Assembly (NCBI RefSeq): GCF_002864685.1
Contig: NZ_NMQZ01000015.1
Coordinates: 62,001 to 126,000 of the forward strand
Source: Alloalcanivorax mobilis
GTDB taxonomy: Bacteria; Pseudomonadota; Gammaproteobacteria; Pseudomonadales; Alcanivoracaceae
Direction: 5' to 3'
DNA length: 64,000 nt
This document shows positions 20,101-28,914 of this stretch, in pieces. Position 1 is the stretch's first letter. Every line of letters begins with the position of its first letter. Position numbers and translations under genes: made by a program. Under the pieces are notes generated by a model, which did no database searches, was not told the DNA's origin, and was given only the letters and a program-made list of their open reading frames with translations.

Positions 20101-20927
20101 AGCGGCGTCTCCGCAAGCCAGTGATCCAGCCCCTCGGCCCATCCCCGTGGGCCGGGCAACCGGGTTCGATACAAAGCCGGGTTGTTGATCGTGACCGGGT
20201 GCGAATGCTCGCCGCGAATCAGCACCGCCTGGTCTACCACGTCGAGAAAGGGCTGGTCGTTGGGGCCGTCGCCCAGGCCCAGGGTCAGCGGCGCCCGGCC
20301 GTGCAGGGCGGTAAAGCGCTCGGTCAGCCAGTGCACGGCGCGGCCTTTATCGACCTGCCCCATCACATGCCAGAAACGCCCGCCCCGGGTCAGCGTCAGG
20401 CCCTGCCCGGCCAGCGCCTCGCGGAAGTCCGCCAGCGCCGGGTCGCGGTCTTCCCAAATCAGCGGTTCGCTGCCTTCACGGGCACGGGCACGTTCCGCCG
20501 CGGCGCGCGGCAGGCCGGTCAAGGCCATCACCTCGCCCATCGGCAATTCGCCGAAGCGGCGGAATTTCACGGCCAGGCGACGGCGCACCTGATCCAGACG
20601 CTGGCGCAGGGTGGCCACATCCAGCCCCGGCGTTCGTATCCATAATCCACTGTCGGCGGCGGCCACTTCGCCCAGCGCCGCATCGCACCAGGCTGCGGGC
20701 AACCCGATCACGGCACCGTTCTCAGCCACGAACGGCGACGCCTGTAACGCCAGGGCGGCGCGCAGATCCAACAGCTCGGCGCGGGTTGTGCTGGTCACCG
20801 GAATCACCGCCACGCCGGCGGCGGCGAGCCGCGCCAGCCACGGCTCCGCCGTTGACCAGTTGTAGTCATAATGGTCGAGCAGCGAGCCATCCAGGTCGGT
20901 AAAAACCAAACGCGGCGTGATACTCAT
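20097..20927 (-). CDS. Mannosyl/glucosyl-3-phosphoglycerate phosphatase (HAD, MPGP family)
   Basis: This 276-residue HAD-IIB phosphatase has motif I VFTDLDGSLLD (nucleophile Asp in DLD), the cap domain, and motif IV GLGDGPNDQPFLD. It belongs to the mannosyl-3-phosphoglycerate phosphatase/YedP family and should remove the phosphate from the product of the adjacent synthase. I chose the ATG at 20927 (MSITPRLVF) with AAGGATC upstream. The frame is open a further 216 bp, but those residues look like translated leader. It is the first gene of the two-gene operon. Confidence 0.85.
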   Translation of the reverse strand: MSITPRLVFTDLDGSLLDHYDYNWSTAEPWLARLAAAGVAVIPVTSTTRAELLDLRAALALQASPFVAENGAVIGLPAAWCDAALGEVAAADSGLWIRTPGLDVATLRQRLDQVRRRLAVKFRRFGELPMGEVMALTGLPRAAAERARAREGSEPLIWEDRDPALADFREALAGQGLTLTRGGRFWHVMGQVDKGRAVHWLTERFTALHGRAPLTLGLGDGPNDQPFLDVVDQAVLIRGEHSHPVTINNPALYRTRLPGPRGWAEGLDHWLAETPL

Positions 20928-21212
20928 GGTGATCCTTAACGTGGCGGCCCTCGGGCCGGAAAGGCGCGCAGTGTTTTTATATAGCCAACAACGGCGAGAG
21001 AAAGAGAAGCATCCACCGCCATCGTTAACAAAATTTTGCGCACCTGGTGTCGCCAACGCTTCATCATGCGCGCCCCACCTTCGCTTGCAAGAACGGCGCC
21101 ACGGCCCTTGAACCGGACCGCGCTCGGAGCGAAGCTGGTCCACGCATCCACCAACGCAACGGGCGACACCGCCCGGTACGCGGGCGACTCACACACGGAA
21201 GGGAGAGGGAAG

Positions 21213-23621
21213 ATGGCGGTGTTTACCGGTTGGATTCTGGTATTGATCGGCCTGGTATTGGGGGTTGGCGGCATCTGGCTGGCCAGCCTGGGCGGCAGCC
21301 TTTATTACATCGCCGCGGCGATCGGTTTCCTGCTCAGCGGGGCGCTGCTGGCGATGCGCCGCCCCGGCGCCCTGTGGATTTACGCCCTGCTGATTCTCGG
21401 CACCGGCGTGTGGGCCTACTGGGAAGTGGGCCTGGATTGGTGGGCCCTGGTACCGCGTGGCGTGGTGATCGTGGCGATCGGCATCTGGCTGCTGATGCCC
21501 TGGATCACCCGCGGGGTGAACGCCCGCCGCCGCCAGCCGGTGCCCTGGGGCATCGCCGCCGGCCCGCTGGCTCTGATGGTGGTAGCGGCGGCGGTGATGG
21601 CACTGCTGTCGCTGCGCGCCGACCCCCACGATCTGGCCGGTGAACTGCCGGCCGCCGCCGGCGACGCCTCCGTGCAGGACAGCGTGCCCGCCGGTGAATG
21701 GCACGCCTACGGGCGCACCGGCCACGGCCAGCGCTACTCGCCCCTGGATCAGATCACCCCCGACAACGTCGACCAACTCAAGCAGGCCTGGGTCTATCAC
21801 ACCGGTGACGTGCGTGGCGACGGCGACCCGGTGGAAACCACCTATGAAGTGACGCCGCTGAAGATCGACGACACCGTCTACCTGTGCACCCCGCACCATC
21901 AGGTGATTGCCCTGAACGCGGACAGCGGTGAACAGCGCTGGAAATTCGACCCTGAGATCGATAAAGACATCAGCCGCCAGCACCAGACCTGCCGGGGTGT
22001 CTCGTATTTTCCCGGCCATGACCAGCCCGGCGTCGTCACCCGCAGCGGCGACATCAGCCATGAAGGCGAAGCGATGGTGGCCGCCACCGGCGAAGCGGAC
22101 AGCGCCGCCGATCACGGCGGCGCCTTCTGCCAGCGGCGGCTGTACCTGCCCACCGCCGACGCCCGCCTGATCGCCCTGGACCTGAACACCGGCAAACGCT
22201 GCGCCGACTTCGGCGACCACGGCGAAGTGAATCTGTGGGCCAACATGCCCAATCAGAAAGACGGCTTTTATTACTCCACCTCGCCGCCGGTGATCACCGA
22301 AAACCTGATCGTGATCGGCGGCGCGGTGAACGACAACGTCTCCACCCATGAGCCCTCCGGCGTGGTGCGCGCCTACGACGTGGACACCGGCGAGCTGGTC
22401 TGGAACTGGGATTCGGGCAACCCGGACCAGACCGCGCCGATCGCCGAGGGCGACACCTACACCGCCAGCACGCCCAACAGCTGGTCAATCTCCAGCGTCG
22501 ATGAAGAGCTGGGCATGGTGTACGTGCCGATGGGCAACGAAGTGCCTGATCAGTGGGGCGAGAATCGCAACCCGGCGGGCACCCGTTTTTCCTCCTCGGT
22601 GGTGGCGCTGGATCTGAAAACCGGCCAGGTGCGCTGGGTATTCCAGACCGTGCACCATGACCTGTGGGACATGGACGTGCCGGCCCAGCCGACCCTGATC
22701 GACCTGGACACCGAGCAGGGCAAGGTCCCGGCGCTGGTGCAGCCCACCAAACAGGGCGACCTGTACGTGCTCGACCGCCGCACCGGCAAGCCGATCGTGC
22801 CGGTCACCGAGGAGCCGGCGCCCAAGAGTCAGGGCTACCAGGGCAAACTCAGCGCCACCCAACCGACCTCGGCATTGACCTTCAACCCGCCGCCGTTGCG
22901 GGAAAAAGACATGTGGGGCGGCACCCTGTTCGACCAGTTGATCTGCCGCATCCAGTTCCACAACCTCAACTACCAGGGCCGCTTCACGCCTCCCTCCGAA
23001 AGAGGCAGCCTGATTTATCCGGGCAACTTCGGCGTCTTCAACTGGGGCGGCGTGGCGGTGGACCCGGTGCGCCAGGTGGCCTTCAACACGCCGGCGTACC
23101 TGGCGTTCGTTTCCACCCTGGTGCCCCGCGAAGACGACAGCACGCATTACGTATCCAAAGGGAAACCCGGGCTCAATGAAAACTTCGGCGCGCCCTACGC
23201 GGTGGAACTGAAACCGTTCCTATCGCCGCTCGGCCTGCCCTGCCAGCAACCGCCCTGGGGCTATGTGGCCGGCGCCAACCTGCGCACCGGCGAAGTGGTG
23301 TGGCGGCACCGCAACGGCACCGTGCGCGACCGTTCGCCGATCCCCCTGCCCTTTAAAATGGGTGTGCCAGATCTCGGCGGGCCGCTGATGACCGCCGGCG
23401 GCGTCGCCTTTATCAGCGGCACCATCGATTACTTCGTGCGCGCCTACGACGTCACCAGCGGCGAACAACTCTGGGAAAGCCGCCTCCCCGCCGGCGGCCA
23501 GGCCACCCCAATGACCTACCAGAACAGCGACGGCGACCAGATGCTGCTGGTGGTCGCCGGCGGCCACGGCTCGCTGGGCACCCAGGCCGGTGACGCGGTG
23601 ATTGCGTATAAGCTGAAATAG
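21213..23621 (+). CDS. Membrane-bound PQQ-dependent dehydrogenase, glucose/quinate/shikimate family (paralogue 1)
   Basis: This 802-residue enzyme has an N-terminal membrane domain with about five transmembrane helices (residues 1-140). A periplasmic beta-propeller follows, carrying PQQ-binding words such as YSPLDQITPDNV, WANMP and LWDMDVPAQP. Such enzymes oxidise sugars or cyclic polyols in the periplasm and pass electrons to ubiquinone. The length matches E. coli Gcd (796). The ribosome site GGGAGAGG precedes the ATG at 21213. A paralogue sits 5.3 kb downstream and an OprB-type porin lies between them. No PQQ biosynthesis genes are in the window. The substrate (glucose, quinate or other) is undetermined. 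Confidence 0.9.
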   Translation: MAVFTGWILVLIGLVLGVGGIWLASLGGSLYYIAAAIGFLLSGALLAMRRPGALWIYALLILGTGVWAYWEVGLDWWALVPRGVVIVAIGIWLLMPWITRGVNARRRQPVPWGIAAGPLALMVVAAAVMALLSLRADPHDLAGELPAAAGDASVQDSVPAGEWHAYGRTGHGQRYSPLDQITPDNVDQLKQAWVYHTGDVRGDGDPVETTYEVTPLKIDDTVYLCTPHHQVIALNADSGEQRWKFDPEIDKDISRQHQTCRGVSYFPGHDQPGVVTRSGDISHEGEAMVAATGEADSAADHGGAFCQRRLYLPTADARLIALDLNTGKRCADFGDHGEVNLWANMPNQKDGFYYSTSPPVITENLIVIGGAVNDNVSTHEPSGVVRAYDVDTGELVWNWDSGNPDQTAPIAEGDTYTASTPNSWSISSVDEELGMVYVPMGNEVPDQWGENRNPAGTRFSSSVVALDLKTGQVRWVFQTVHHDLWDMDVPAQPTLIDLDTEQGKVPALVQPTKQGDLYVLDRRTGKPIVPVTEEPAPKSQGYQGKLSATQPTSALTFNPPPLREKDMWGGTLFDQLICRIQFHNLNYQGRFTPPSERGSLIYPGNFGVFNWGGVAVDPVRQVAFNTPAYLAFVSTLVPREDDSTHYVSKGKPGLNENFGAPYAVELKPFLSPLGLPCQQPPWGYVAGANLRTGEVVWRHRNGTVRDRSPIPLPFKMGVPDLGGPLMTAGGVAFISGTIDYFVRAYDVTSGEQLWESRLPAGGQATPMTYQNSDGDQMLLVVAGGHGSLGTQAGDAVIAYKLK

Positions 23622-23625
23622 AAAG

Positions 23626-23695
23626 CGCTGGCGCGCGGCACGCCTTGCGCTGCGCGCAACACGCAGCACGTACCTAGCGTGAAGCGTGCCAGCGC
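23626..23695. repeat. Inverted repeat C with degenerate heptads
   Basis: Nineteen-nucleotide arms (23626-23644 and 23677-23695) starting GCGCTGGC are complementary with about three mismatches. They enclose three heptad-like units (GCGCGCA, ACACGCA, GCACGTA; 23652-23672). It begins 4 bp after the dehydrogenase stop, like the other arrays at gene ends. Confidence 0.6.
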
Positions 23696-23709
23696 CGTTG
23701 TCTTTCATA

Positions 23710-23721
23710 TAGACTGGTCCA
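23710..23721. promoter_or_regulatory. Imperfect TetR operator, autoregulatory
   Basis: TAGACTGGTCCA lies 24-35 nt before the tetR ATG. It differs at two positions from the perfect palindrome TAGACCGGTCTA at 24369-24380. A TetR dimer would be expected to bind both sites. Confidence 0.7.
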
Positions 23722-23744
23722 CTTATTTCCCACCGGAGAGAACC

Positions 23745-24329
23745 ATGGGCGCGGCTCCCAAACATCGCGATGGCATTGTGCGAGCGGCGGTGACGCTGTT
23801 TCGCAAGCGCGGCTACGCCGCCACCGGGGTGAACGACATTCTCGCCGCCAGTGGCGCGCCGAAGGGGTCGTTTTACCACTACTTTCCCCAGGGCAAGGAA
23901 CAACTGGGGGAAGAGGCGGTGCGCAGGGCCAGCGAGACAGTGATTTCCACGCTGCGCCAGCTCAGCGGCGAGGTGAAGGGCAGTGCCGCGGTGGTGCGCG
24001 CCTACGGCAGGCTGCTCGGCGACTGGATGGAGCAATCCGCGTTCAGCGATGGCTGCCCAATTACCACCACCCTGCTGGAGACCACGCCGCAATCGCCACG
24101 GCTCAGTGCCGCCGGCAAGAGCGCCTTCCACGGTTGGCGCGGCGAGCTGGAAGCGTTACTCGGCGCCGATGGCATCGCCCCGCCGCACCGCGCCGGGCTC
24201 GCTTCGCTGGTGGTGTCGGCCTGGGAAGGCGCGCTGATCCAGGCCCGGGTGGAGGGCCATCGTGGCCCGCTGGATGACGCCAGCGATTATCTGGCCGATC
24301 TGATTGAACATCACCGCAGCGGTTCCTGA
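23745..24329 (+). CDS. TetR/AcrR family repressor (LmrA/YxaF-like)
   Basis: This 194-residue protein has an N-terminal helix-turn-helix (GYAATGVNDILAASGAPKGSFYHYF) typical of TetR repressors, and a C-terminal ligand domain like the LmrA/YxaF subgroup (GCPITTTLLET). The ATG at 23745 has GGAGAG upstream; an earlier in-frame start at 23679 would translate the operator. The matching palindromes in front of this gene and the next one suggest it represses itself and the thioesterase. The inducer is unknown. Confidence 0.9.
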   Translation: MGAAPKHRDGIVRAAVTLFRKRGYAATGVNDILAASGAPKGSFYHYFPQGKEQLGEEAVRRASETVISTLRQLSGEVKGSAAVVRAYGRLLGDWMEQSAFSDGCPITTTLLETTPQSPRLSAAGKSAFHGWRGELEALLGADGIAPPHRAGLASLVVSAWEGALIQARVEGHRGPLDDASDYLADLIEHHRSGS

Positions 24330-24368
24330 GCCGGTGCATGGAAGGAACGGTCTTGAGTTTAAATTATA

Positions 24369-24380
24369 TAGACCGGTCTA
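24369..24380. promoter_or_regulatory. Perfect TetR operator TAGACCGGTCTA
   Basis: A 12-bp perfect palindrome lies 50-61 nt upstream of the thioesterase ATG, abutting a TATATA stretch that could be the -10 box. The related imperfect copy is in front of tetR at 23710. Confidence 0.8.
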
Positions 24381-24429
24381 CATCAACATGAGATGCTCAA
24401 TCGACCCGATCACCGTTGAGGACCTTCCC

Positions 24430-24849
24430 ATGACCGATGCCCACCTTCCCGAGGGGTTCCACCCCCACACCCGCCACAGCGGTTTGACCGCCCCCTGGGA
24501 ACCGATTTATGCCCGCCATGACGCGCCGGGTTTGACCCTGGCGATCCGCGCCGGCGGCGCCCACACCAACAGCCGTGGCTTCGTCCACGGCGGTCTGATT
24601 TCGGCGCTGGCGGACAACGCCATGGGGCTGAGTTGCATTGATGGCGAGCGGCCGCCCGCCGGGCTGGTGACGGTGAGCCTGAGTGTGGATTTCGTGGGTA
24701 CCGCGCGCACCGGCCAGTGGCTGGAAGTGCGCGCCAGCGCCATCAAAAGTGGCCGCTCGCTGAGCTTCGCCCAAGCGCTGGTAGTCAGCGATGGTCAGGT
24801 CTGCGCCCGCGCCAGCGGCGTGTTCAAAGCCCTGGCCCCGCCAGCCTGA
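24430..24849 (+). CDS. PaaI-family hotdog thioesterase
   Basis: This 139-residue hotdog-fold protein has the PaaI/YbdB signature HTNSRGFVHGGLISALADNAMG, where the HGG stretch lies at the central helix. These enzymes hydrolyse acyl-CoA or aryl-CoA thioesters in the cytoplasm, often as proofreading or detoxification. The ATG at 24430 has GAGGA eight nt upstream. It lies about 100 bp after tetR, with its own operator, so it is probably de-repressed with it. Substrate unknown. Confidence 0.85.
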   Translation: MTDAHLPEGFHPHTRHSGLTAPWEPIYARHDAPGLTLAIRAGGAHTNSRGFVHGGLISALADNAMGLSCIDGERPPAGLVTVSLSVDFVGTARTGQWLEVRASAIKSGRSLSFAQALVVSDGQVCARASGVFKALAPPA

Positions 24850-24869
24850 TACCGCGGGAGACCGACCAC

Positions 24870-24982
24870 ACTTCGCGCTACGCGCAACACGCTGCACGCT
24901 GCACGCTAAAACAGGTGCCAGCGGACCCAGCCTGTTGCATGAAGCGTGAAGCGTGTTGCGTGTTGCGTGTTGCGTGTACTCA
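24870..24982. repeat. Heptanucleotide array pair D (GCTGCAC / GTTGCGT)
   Basis: Left units ACTTCGC, GCTACGC, GCAACAC, GCTGCAC, GCTGCAC, GCTAAAA (24870-24911) face right units GAAGCGT twice and GTTGCGT three times, then GTACTCA (24941-24982). The last unit contains the oprB stop codon (minus strand, 24980-24982). The two arms are roughly complementary across a 29-nt loop between convergent genes. Confidence 0.85.
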
Positions 24983-26284
24983 AAGGGTCACATTGAGCAT
25001 CGCCCCGGCCACCCAGGCGTCGTCGATCCGGTTGTTGGCGCCGGGGTGGACGATGTATTGCAGGTTGGGGCGCACCGCCAGCCACGGCGTGAGCTGAAAG
25101 CCGTAATAGAGTTCCGCGTTCCATTCCTCGCCCTGGGGCGGCACGTACCCTGGCGCGCCGGGGCCGGGCAGGCCAATGTTGCCGGCGGTGGCCTGGTCCA
25201 CATAGGGCTCGCCGACGCGCGCATAGGCCAAGCCAATGCCGGCGTCGTCGTGGGGGCGGGCGTCGAACGGCCCGCTCCAGGTGGCACCGGTGGAGACGTA
25301 GCGCTCCACGTAGGCGGTGCGTTCGTCGTTCCAGGTGCCCTGCACGAACAGCGACAGGCCGCGATCACGGTCACCGGCACGCCGGGTCACCTGCTGCTGG
25401 ATCACGAACCAGGCGCCGTACCGCCGGCCGCCATCGCGGTAGTCTGGCGTGTCGGCGCTGCTGTAATAGGCGCCGATTTTGTATTTGCCGGGCAGGCCGC
25501 CGAGGCCGTGTTCGGGCTCCCAGCCCAATTCCAGCGGCGCGATCACCCCCTGGCTGCCGTGGTTGTACAGGTCCAGGCCGTTGTCCGGGTCCAGGTTTTC
25601 CGGGTTCAGATCAAACACCCCCGCGAGCAGATAAGTCTCATTGGCGCCGGCCAGCCGCGCCTGGGCCGCCCACTGGGACACTGGCCAGTTGTACCAGATT
25701 TCCCCGGCCTGATTGCCCGGCTGGCTGGCGCCCAGAAACAGGTTCTGGAAGCCGGTGTCGAGGGTGGCGAAGTCGTCGCTCAGCGGAATCCGCCCGACCT
25801 TCACGGTCAGCCCGCCGTCGAGGAACCGCTGTTGGTACCAGAACTGGGTGAGGCGGGTAACGTTGCCCCGCCCGTAGACCTCCTGCACCGAGGAGACCTG
25901 ACCACTGGCCGGGTCCACCAGGCGCTCGGCGGTGAGGTCCTCGCCGTTGCGGTTGGTGAGGGTGATCTGCAACAGGGCGTCGCGGAGACCAAACAGTTTG
26001 TCCAGGTCGAGGGTGGCGCCCAGGGCGAACTGATCGGCGTAGGCCAGTTTGTGATCGCGGTCGAATCCGCCATCCAGGTTGTAGGCCGATTCCGAGGTGT
26101 AACCCAGATCCACGGCAACGCCGTCGCGTTTGAGATCGTCACGCAGCCCGCCCCAGTCGCCCAGCAGGTAATCGCCTTGCGGGTCCAGCGGCGCGGCGGC
26201 ATGGACGCTGCCGGCCAGGGCCGCCAACAGCAGGGCCAAAGCGGGGGCGCGATCAATCGGCGAAGACGAGCGGGTCCGTTCCAT
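24980..26284 (-). CDS. oprB: OprB-type carbohydrate-selective porin
   Basis: This is a 434-residue outer-membrane beta-barrel protein. A signal peptide ends near SVHAAAP, the mature start YLLGDWGGLRDDLKRDGV is the OprB signature, and alternating hydrophobic strands follow to the end (AMLNVTL). OprB porins admit glucose and other sugars. Between two PQQ sugar dehydrogenases the logical role is supply of periplasmic substrate. The ATG at 26284 is preceded by GGAGG. The stop codon lies in a heptanucleotide array. Confidence 0.85.
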   Translation of the reverse strand: MERTRSSSPIDRAPALALLLAALAGSVHAAAPLDPQGDYLLGDWGGLRDDLKRDGVAVDLGYTSESAYNLDGGFDRDHKLAYADQFALGATLDLDKLFGLRDALLQITLTNRNGEDLTAERLVDPASGQVSSVQEVYGRGNVTRLTQFWYQQRFLDGGLTVKVGRIPLSDDFATLDTGFQNLFLGASQPGNQAGEIWYNWPVSQWAAQARLAGANETYLLAGVFDLNPENLDPDNGLDLYNHGSQGVIAPLELGWEPEHGLGGLPGKYKIGAYYSSADTPDYRDGGRRYGAWFVIQQQVTRRAGDRDRGLSLFVQGTWNDERTAYVERYVSTGATWSGPFDARPHDDAGIGLAYARVGEPYVDQATAGNIGLPGPGAPGYVPPQGEEWNAELYYGFQLTPWLAVRPNLQYIVHPGANNRIDDAWVAGAMLNVTL

Positions 26285-26420
26285 GGGGTAATCCTCCTGA
26301 CCGATAAGACTCCGCCCGGATGAAGAGCACGTCAACCATGGCGGTGGGCGCGATGGCACGGAGCCGATACACTGCCAGGGGAATCCACACGAGGCACAAA
26401 GGAATGCGAGGATCACAGGG

Positions 26421-27323
26421 ATGAAAGAGAAGGCGCTGTACTGGTTCGGGGTGGTGAAGACGGCGATCACTCTGTGGCTGGACCGCAGCGCCATCATCTA
26501 CGCCGGCGCGCTGGCCTTCTTCACCCTGTTTTCGATCGCGCCGGTGGTGATTCTGGCGGTGCAGGTGATCGGCCTGGTGATCAGCACCGACACCGCCATG
26601 ACCCAAATCATGGAGCAGCTCACCGCCACCGTCGGCCCGGACGCCGCCCGCGCGGTGGCCGAAGCGGTGCAACGCACTCAGCTTGATCGCAGCGGCATCG
26701 TGCCCACCCTGATCGGCCTGGGCGCCATGATCGTCGGCGCCACCACCGTGTTCGCGCAGATGCAGCGCTCGCTGAACAACATCTGGGACATCGCCCCCAA
26801 GCCCACCCGCAATACCATCCTGGCGCTGCTAAAGAGCCGGCTGACCTCGTTGACGGTAGTGCTCTCAATCGGCTTCGTGCTTCTTGTGTCGTTGTTCCTG
26901 AGCGTGGTGCTGCAGTCGATCATGGTGTTCGCCCAGGACTGGCTGCCGGTGCCCGGCGGCCTGGCGGTGGCGCTGGAAACCCTGATTTCGGTGGCGGTGG
27001 TGACCTTGCTGTTCGCCACCATTTTCCGGGTGCTGCCCGACGCCCGGCTCAGCTTCCGGGATGTGTTCTCCGGCGCGCTGGTCACCGCCTTGCTGTTTAT
27101 TGTCGGCCGTTTCCTGATCGCGCTGTATTTGTCGCACACCGCCACCGCCTCCACCTACGGCGCCGCCGGGTCGCTGGTGCTGTTGCTGCTGTGGGTGTAC
27201 TACTCGTCGCTGATTCTGCTGTTCGGCGCCGCCTTCACCCGCGCCCACACCGAGGCGCGCGGCATTCACATTCGCCCCAATCGCACCGCCGTGCGGGTGC
27301 ACAAAAGCCTGATGGAAGACTGA
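26421..27323 (+). CDS. YihY/virulence factor BrkB family membrane protein
   Basis: This 300-residue inner-membrane protein has about six transmembrane segments and the YihY/BrkB signature (IIYAGALAFFTLFSIAPVVILA near residue 25, TYGAAGSLVLLLLWVYYSSLILLFGAAF near 255). The molecular function of the family is not settled. It diverges from oprB with 136 bp between starts and is followed 79 bp later by the transglycosylase gene. Confidence 0.9.
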   Translation: MKEKALYWFGVVKTAITLWLDRSAIIYAGALAFFTLFSIAPVVILAVQVIGLVISTDTAMTQIMEQLTATVGPDAARAVAEAVQRTQLDRSGIVPTLIGLGAMIVGATTVFAQMQRSLNNIWDIAPKPTRNTILALLKSRLTSLTVVLSIGFVLLVSLFLSVVLQSIMVFAQDWLPVPGGLAVALETLISVAVVTLLFATIFRVLPDARLSFRDVFSGALVTALLFIVGRFLIALYLSHTATASTYGAAGSLVLLLLWVYYSSLILLFGAAFTRAHTEARGIHIRPNRTAVRVHKSLMED

Positions 27324-27402
27324 ACCGCGAACAGCGCAGGGCGGAACCGGCCTCGCCCTCGCCGCTCCAACCCTTATTGCCGACAACCCTGGCGGAGTTT
27401 TA

Positions 27403-28635
27403 ATGGTGTCACGGAAAGTTGCGATTCATGGCCTCGCCGCCCTGCTGCTGGGCGCCGCCTCCCCGGCTCTGGCGCTCACCCCGGAAGCCTTTGCCCAGTG
27501 TCTGAATGGCCTTGGCCAGCAGGCCCGCGAGCAGGGCCTGGACCCACGGGTGGTGGAGCGCGCGCTGGGCCAGGCAAAGCTGGACGAAAAAGTCATGGAG
27601 CTGGATCAGCGGCAGCCGGAGTTCACCTCCAGCTTCGCCGATTACTACACCGTGCGCGTCAACGATCAGCGCATTCTGCAGGGCCGCAAACTGCAGGATA
27701 CCCACCGCGACCTGCTGGCCGGGGTGGAAAAGGAATACGGCGTGCCGGCCCGCTATCTACTGGCGTTCTGGGGGCTGGAAACCAATTACGGCGGCTTTTA
27801 CGGCAACACCCCGGTGCTCGATGCCCTGGCCACCCTGGCCTGCGAAGGCCGGCGTGGCGAATATTTTTCCCGCGAGCTGATCAACGCCCTGCGCATTGTT
27901 CAGGAAGGCGCCATCGACACCGAGCGCATGCGTGGCTCCTGGGCCGGCGCCATGGGGCAGGTGCAGTTCATGCCCTCGATCTTTCTCGCCCACGCGGTGG
28001 ACGCCGACGGCGACGGCCGGCGCGATTTGTGGAACAGCCTGCCGGACGCACTCTCTTCGGCGGCCAATTTCCTGCGCGACCTGGGCTGGCACCCCGGCGA
28101 GCGCTGGGGCCGCGAGGTGACCCTGCCGGCGGACTTCGACTTCCGCCACGCCGGGCTGGCGGAAACGCGCCCGCTGTCGGCCTGGCGCGAGCTGGGCGTG
28201 CGCCTGCCCGAGGGCGACCCGTTACCGGATGAACAATTGCAGGCCGCGCTGCTGGTGCCCAGCGGCCACCAGGGGCCGGCGTTTCTGGTCTATCACAATT
28301 TTCGCGTGATCCTCGGCTGGAACCGCTCCGAAGCCTACGCCCTGGCGGTGGGGCGGCTGGCGGACCGGATCGCCGGCGCCGCGCCGTTAAGCCGCGCGCC
28401 GGTGCCGGCGCCGCGCCTGCGCCGCGATCAGGTGGTGGAGTTGCAACACCGGCTTAACGAGCGCGGCTTCGACGCCGGCGAACCGGACGGCATTCTGGGC
28501 CCGGGCACGCGCGCCGCCCTGGGCCGCTTCCAGCACGCCCAGAAGATGATCGCCGACGGCTTTCCGGACGCGCAAACCCTGCGCCGCACCGGCCTGATCA
28601 GTGATGACGCCGCCGCCGATGCGCCGTCGCGCTAA
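27403..28635 (+). CDS. Lytic murein transglycosylase, MltB-like, with peptidoglycan-binding domain
   Basis: This 410-residue periplasmic enzyme has a signal peptide (to about ALALTPEAF), then an SLT_2/MltB catalytic domain with the glutamate in LAFWGLETNYGGFYG and the GAMGQVQFMPS motif. A C-terminal PG_binding_1 domain (LQHRLNERGFDAGEPDGILGPGTRAAL) follows. It cleaves peptidoglycan glycan strands with 1,6-anhydro formation. There is no lipobox, so it is probably soluble, unlike E. coli MltB. A 265-bp MITE follows its stop codon directly. Confidence 0.92.
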   Translation: MVSRKVAIHGLAALLLGAASPALALTPEAFAQCLNGLGQQAREQGLDPRVVERALGQAKLDEKVMELDQRQPEFTSSFADYYTVRVNDQRILQGRKLQDTHRDLLAGVEKEYGVPARYLLAFWGLETNYGGFYGNTPVLDALATLACEGRRGEYFSRELINALRIVQEGAIDTERMRGSWAGAMGQVQFMPSIFLAHAVDADGDGRRDLWNSLPDALSSAANFLRDLGWHPGERWGREVTLPADFDFRHAGLAETRPLSAWRELGVRLPEGDPLPDEQLQAALLVPSGHQGPAFLVYHNFRVILGWNRSEAYALAVGRLADRIAGAAPLSRAPVPAPRLRRDQVVELQHRLNERGFDAGEPDGILGPGTRAALGRFQHAQKMIADGFPDAQTLRRTGLISDDAAADAPSR

Positions 28636-28900
28636 GGGCCTGTTCACACTAATTTTGATGGCCGCGTTGCTGCCCCAAAGCGGGCCAGGCAAGGCGCGAG
28701 GAGAGAGGTTTAGTATGCTAAATGACCGACGAGCAACACCGCCTGGCCCGCTTTGGGGCGCAACCCGAAGGGCCGGGGCCGTTTTCGCGCAATCCCGCGT
28801 TGCGGTTCGCTTATGTGGCGGGCCACATCGCGCTCACCGCGCCTTGGCTTGCGCGAAAACGGCCTCCGGCGCGACCATCAAAATTAGTGTGAACAGGCCC
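28636..28900. mobile_element. 265-bp MITE-like palindromic element
   Basis: The terminal inverted repeats are about 31 bp with one mismatch (GGGCCTGTTCACACTA outward end). Inside is a second inverted repeat (28666-28690 with 28741-28764, core CCCAAAGCGGGCCAGGC) around TTTAGTATGCTAAA (28709-28722). A third follows (GGCCGTTTTCGCGCAA 28777-28792 with 28849-28864) around TGTGGCGGGCCACA. There is no transposase. It lies directly after the transglycosylase stop and 14 bp before the next start codon. A solo palindrome with the same end is at 6671-6732. Confidence 0.85.
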
Positions 28901-28914
28901 TAGGGCCGCGCCCG

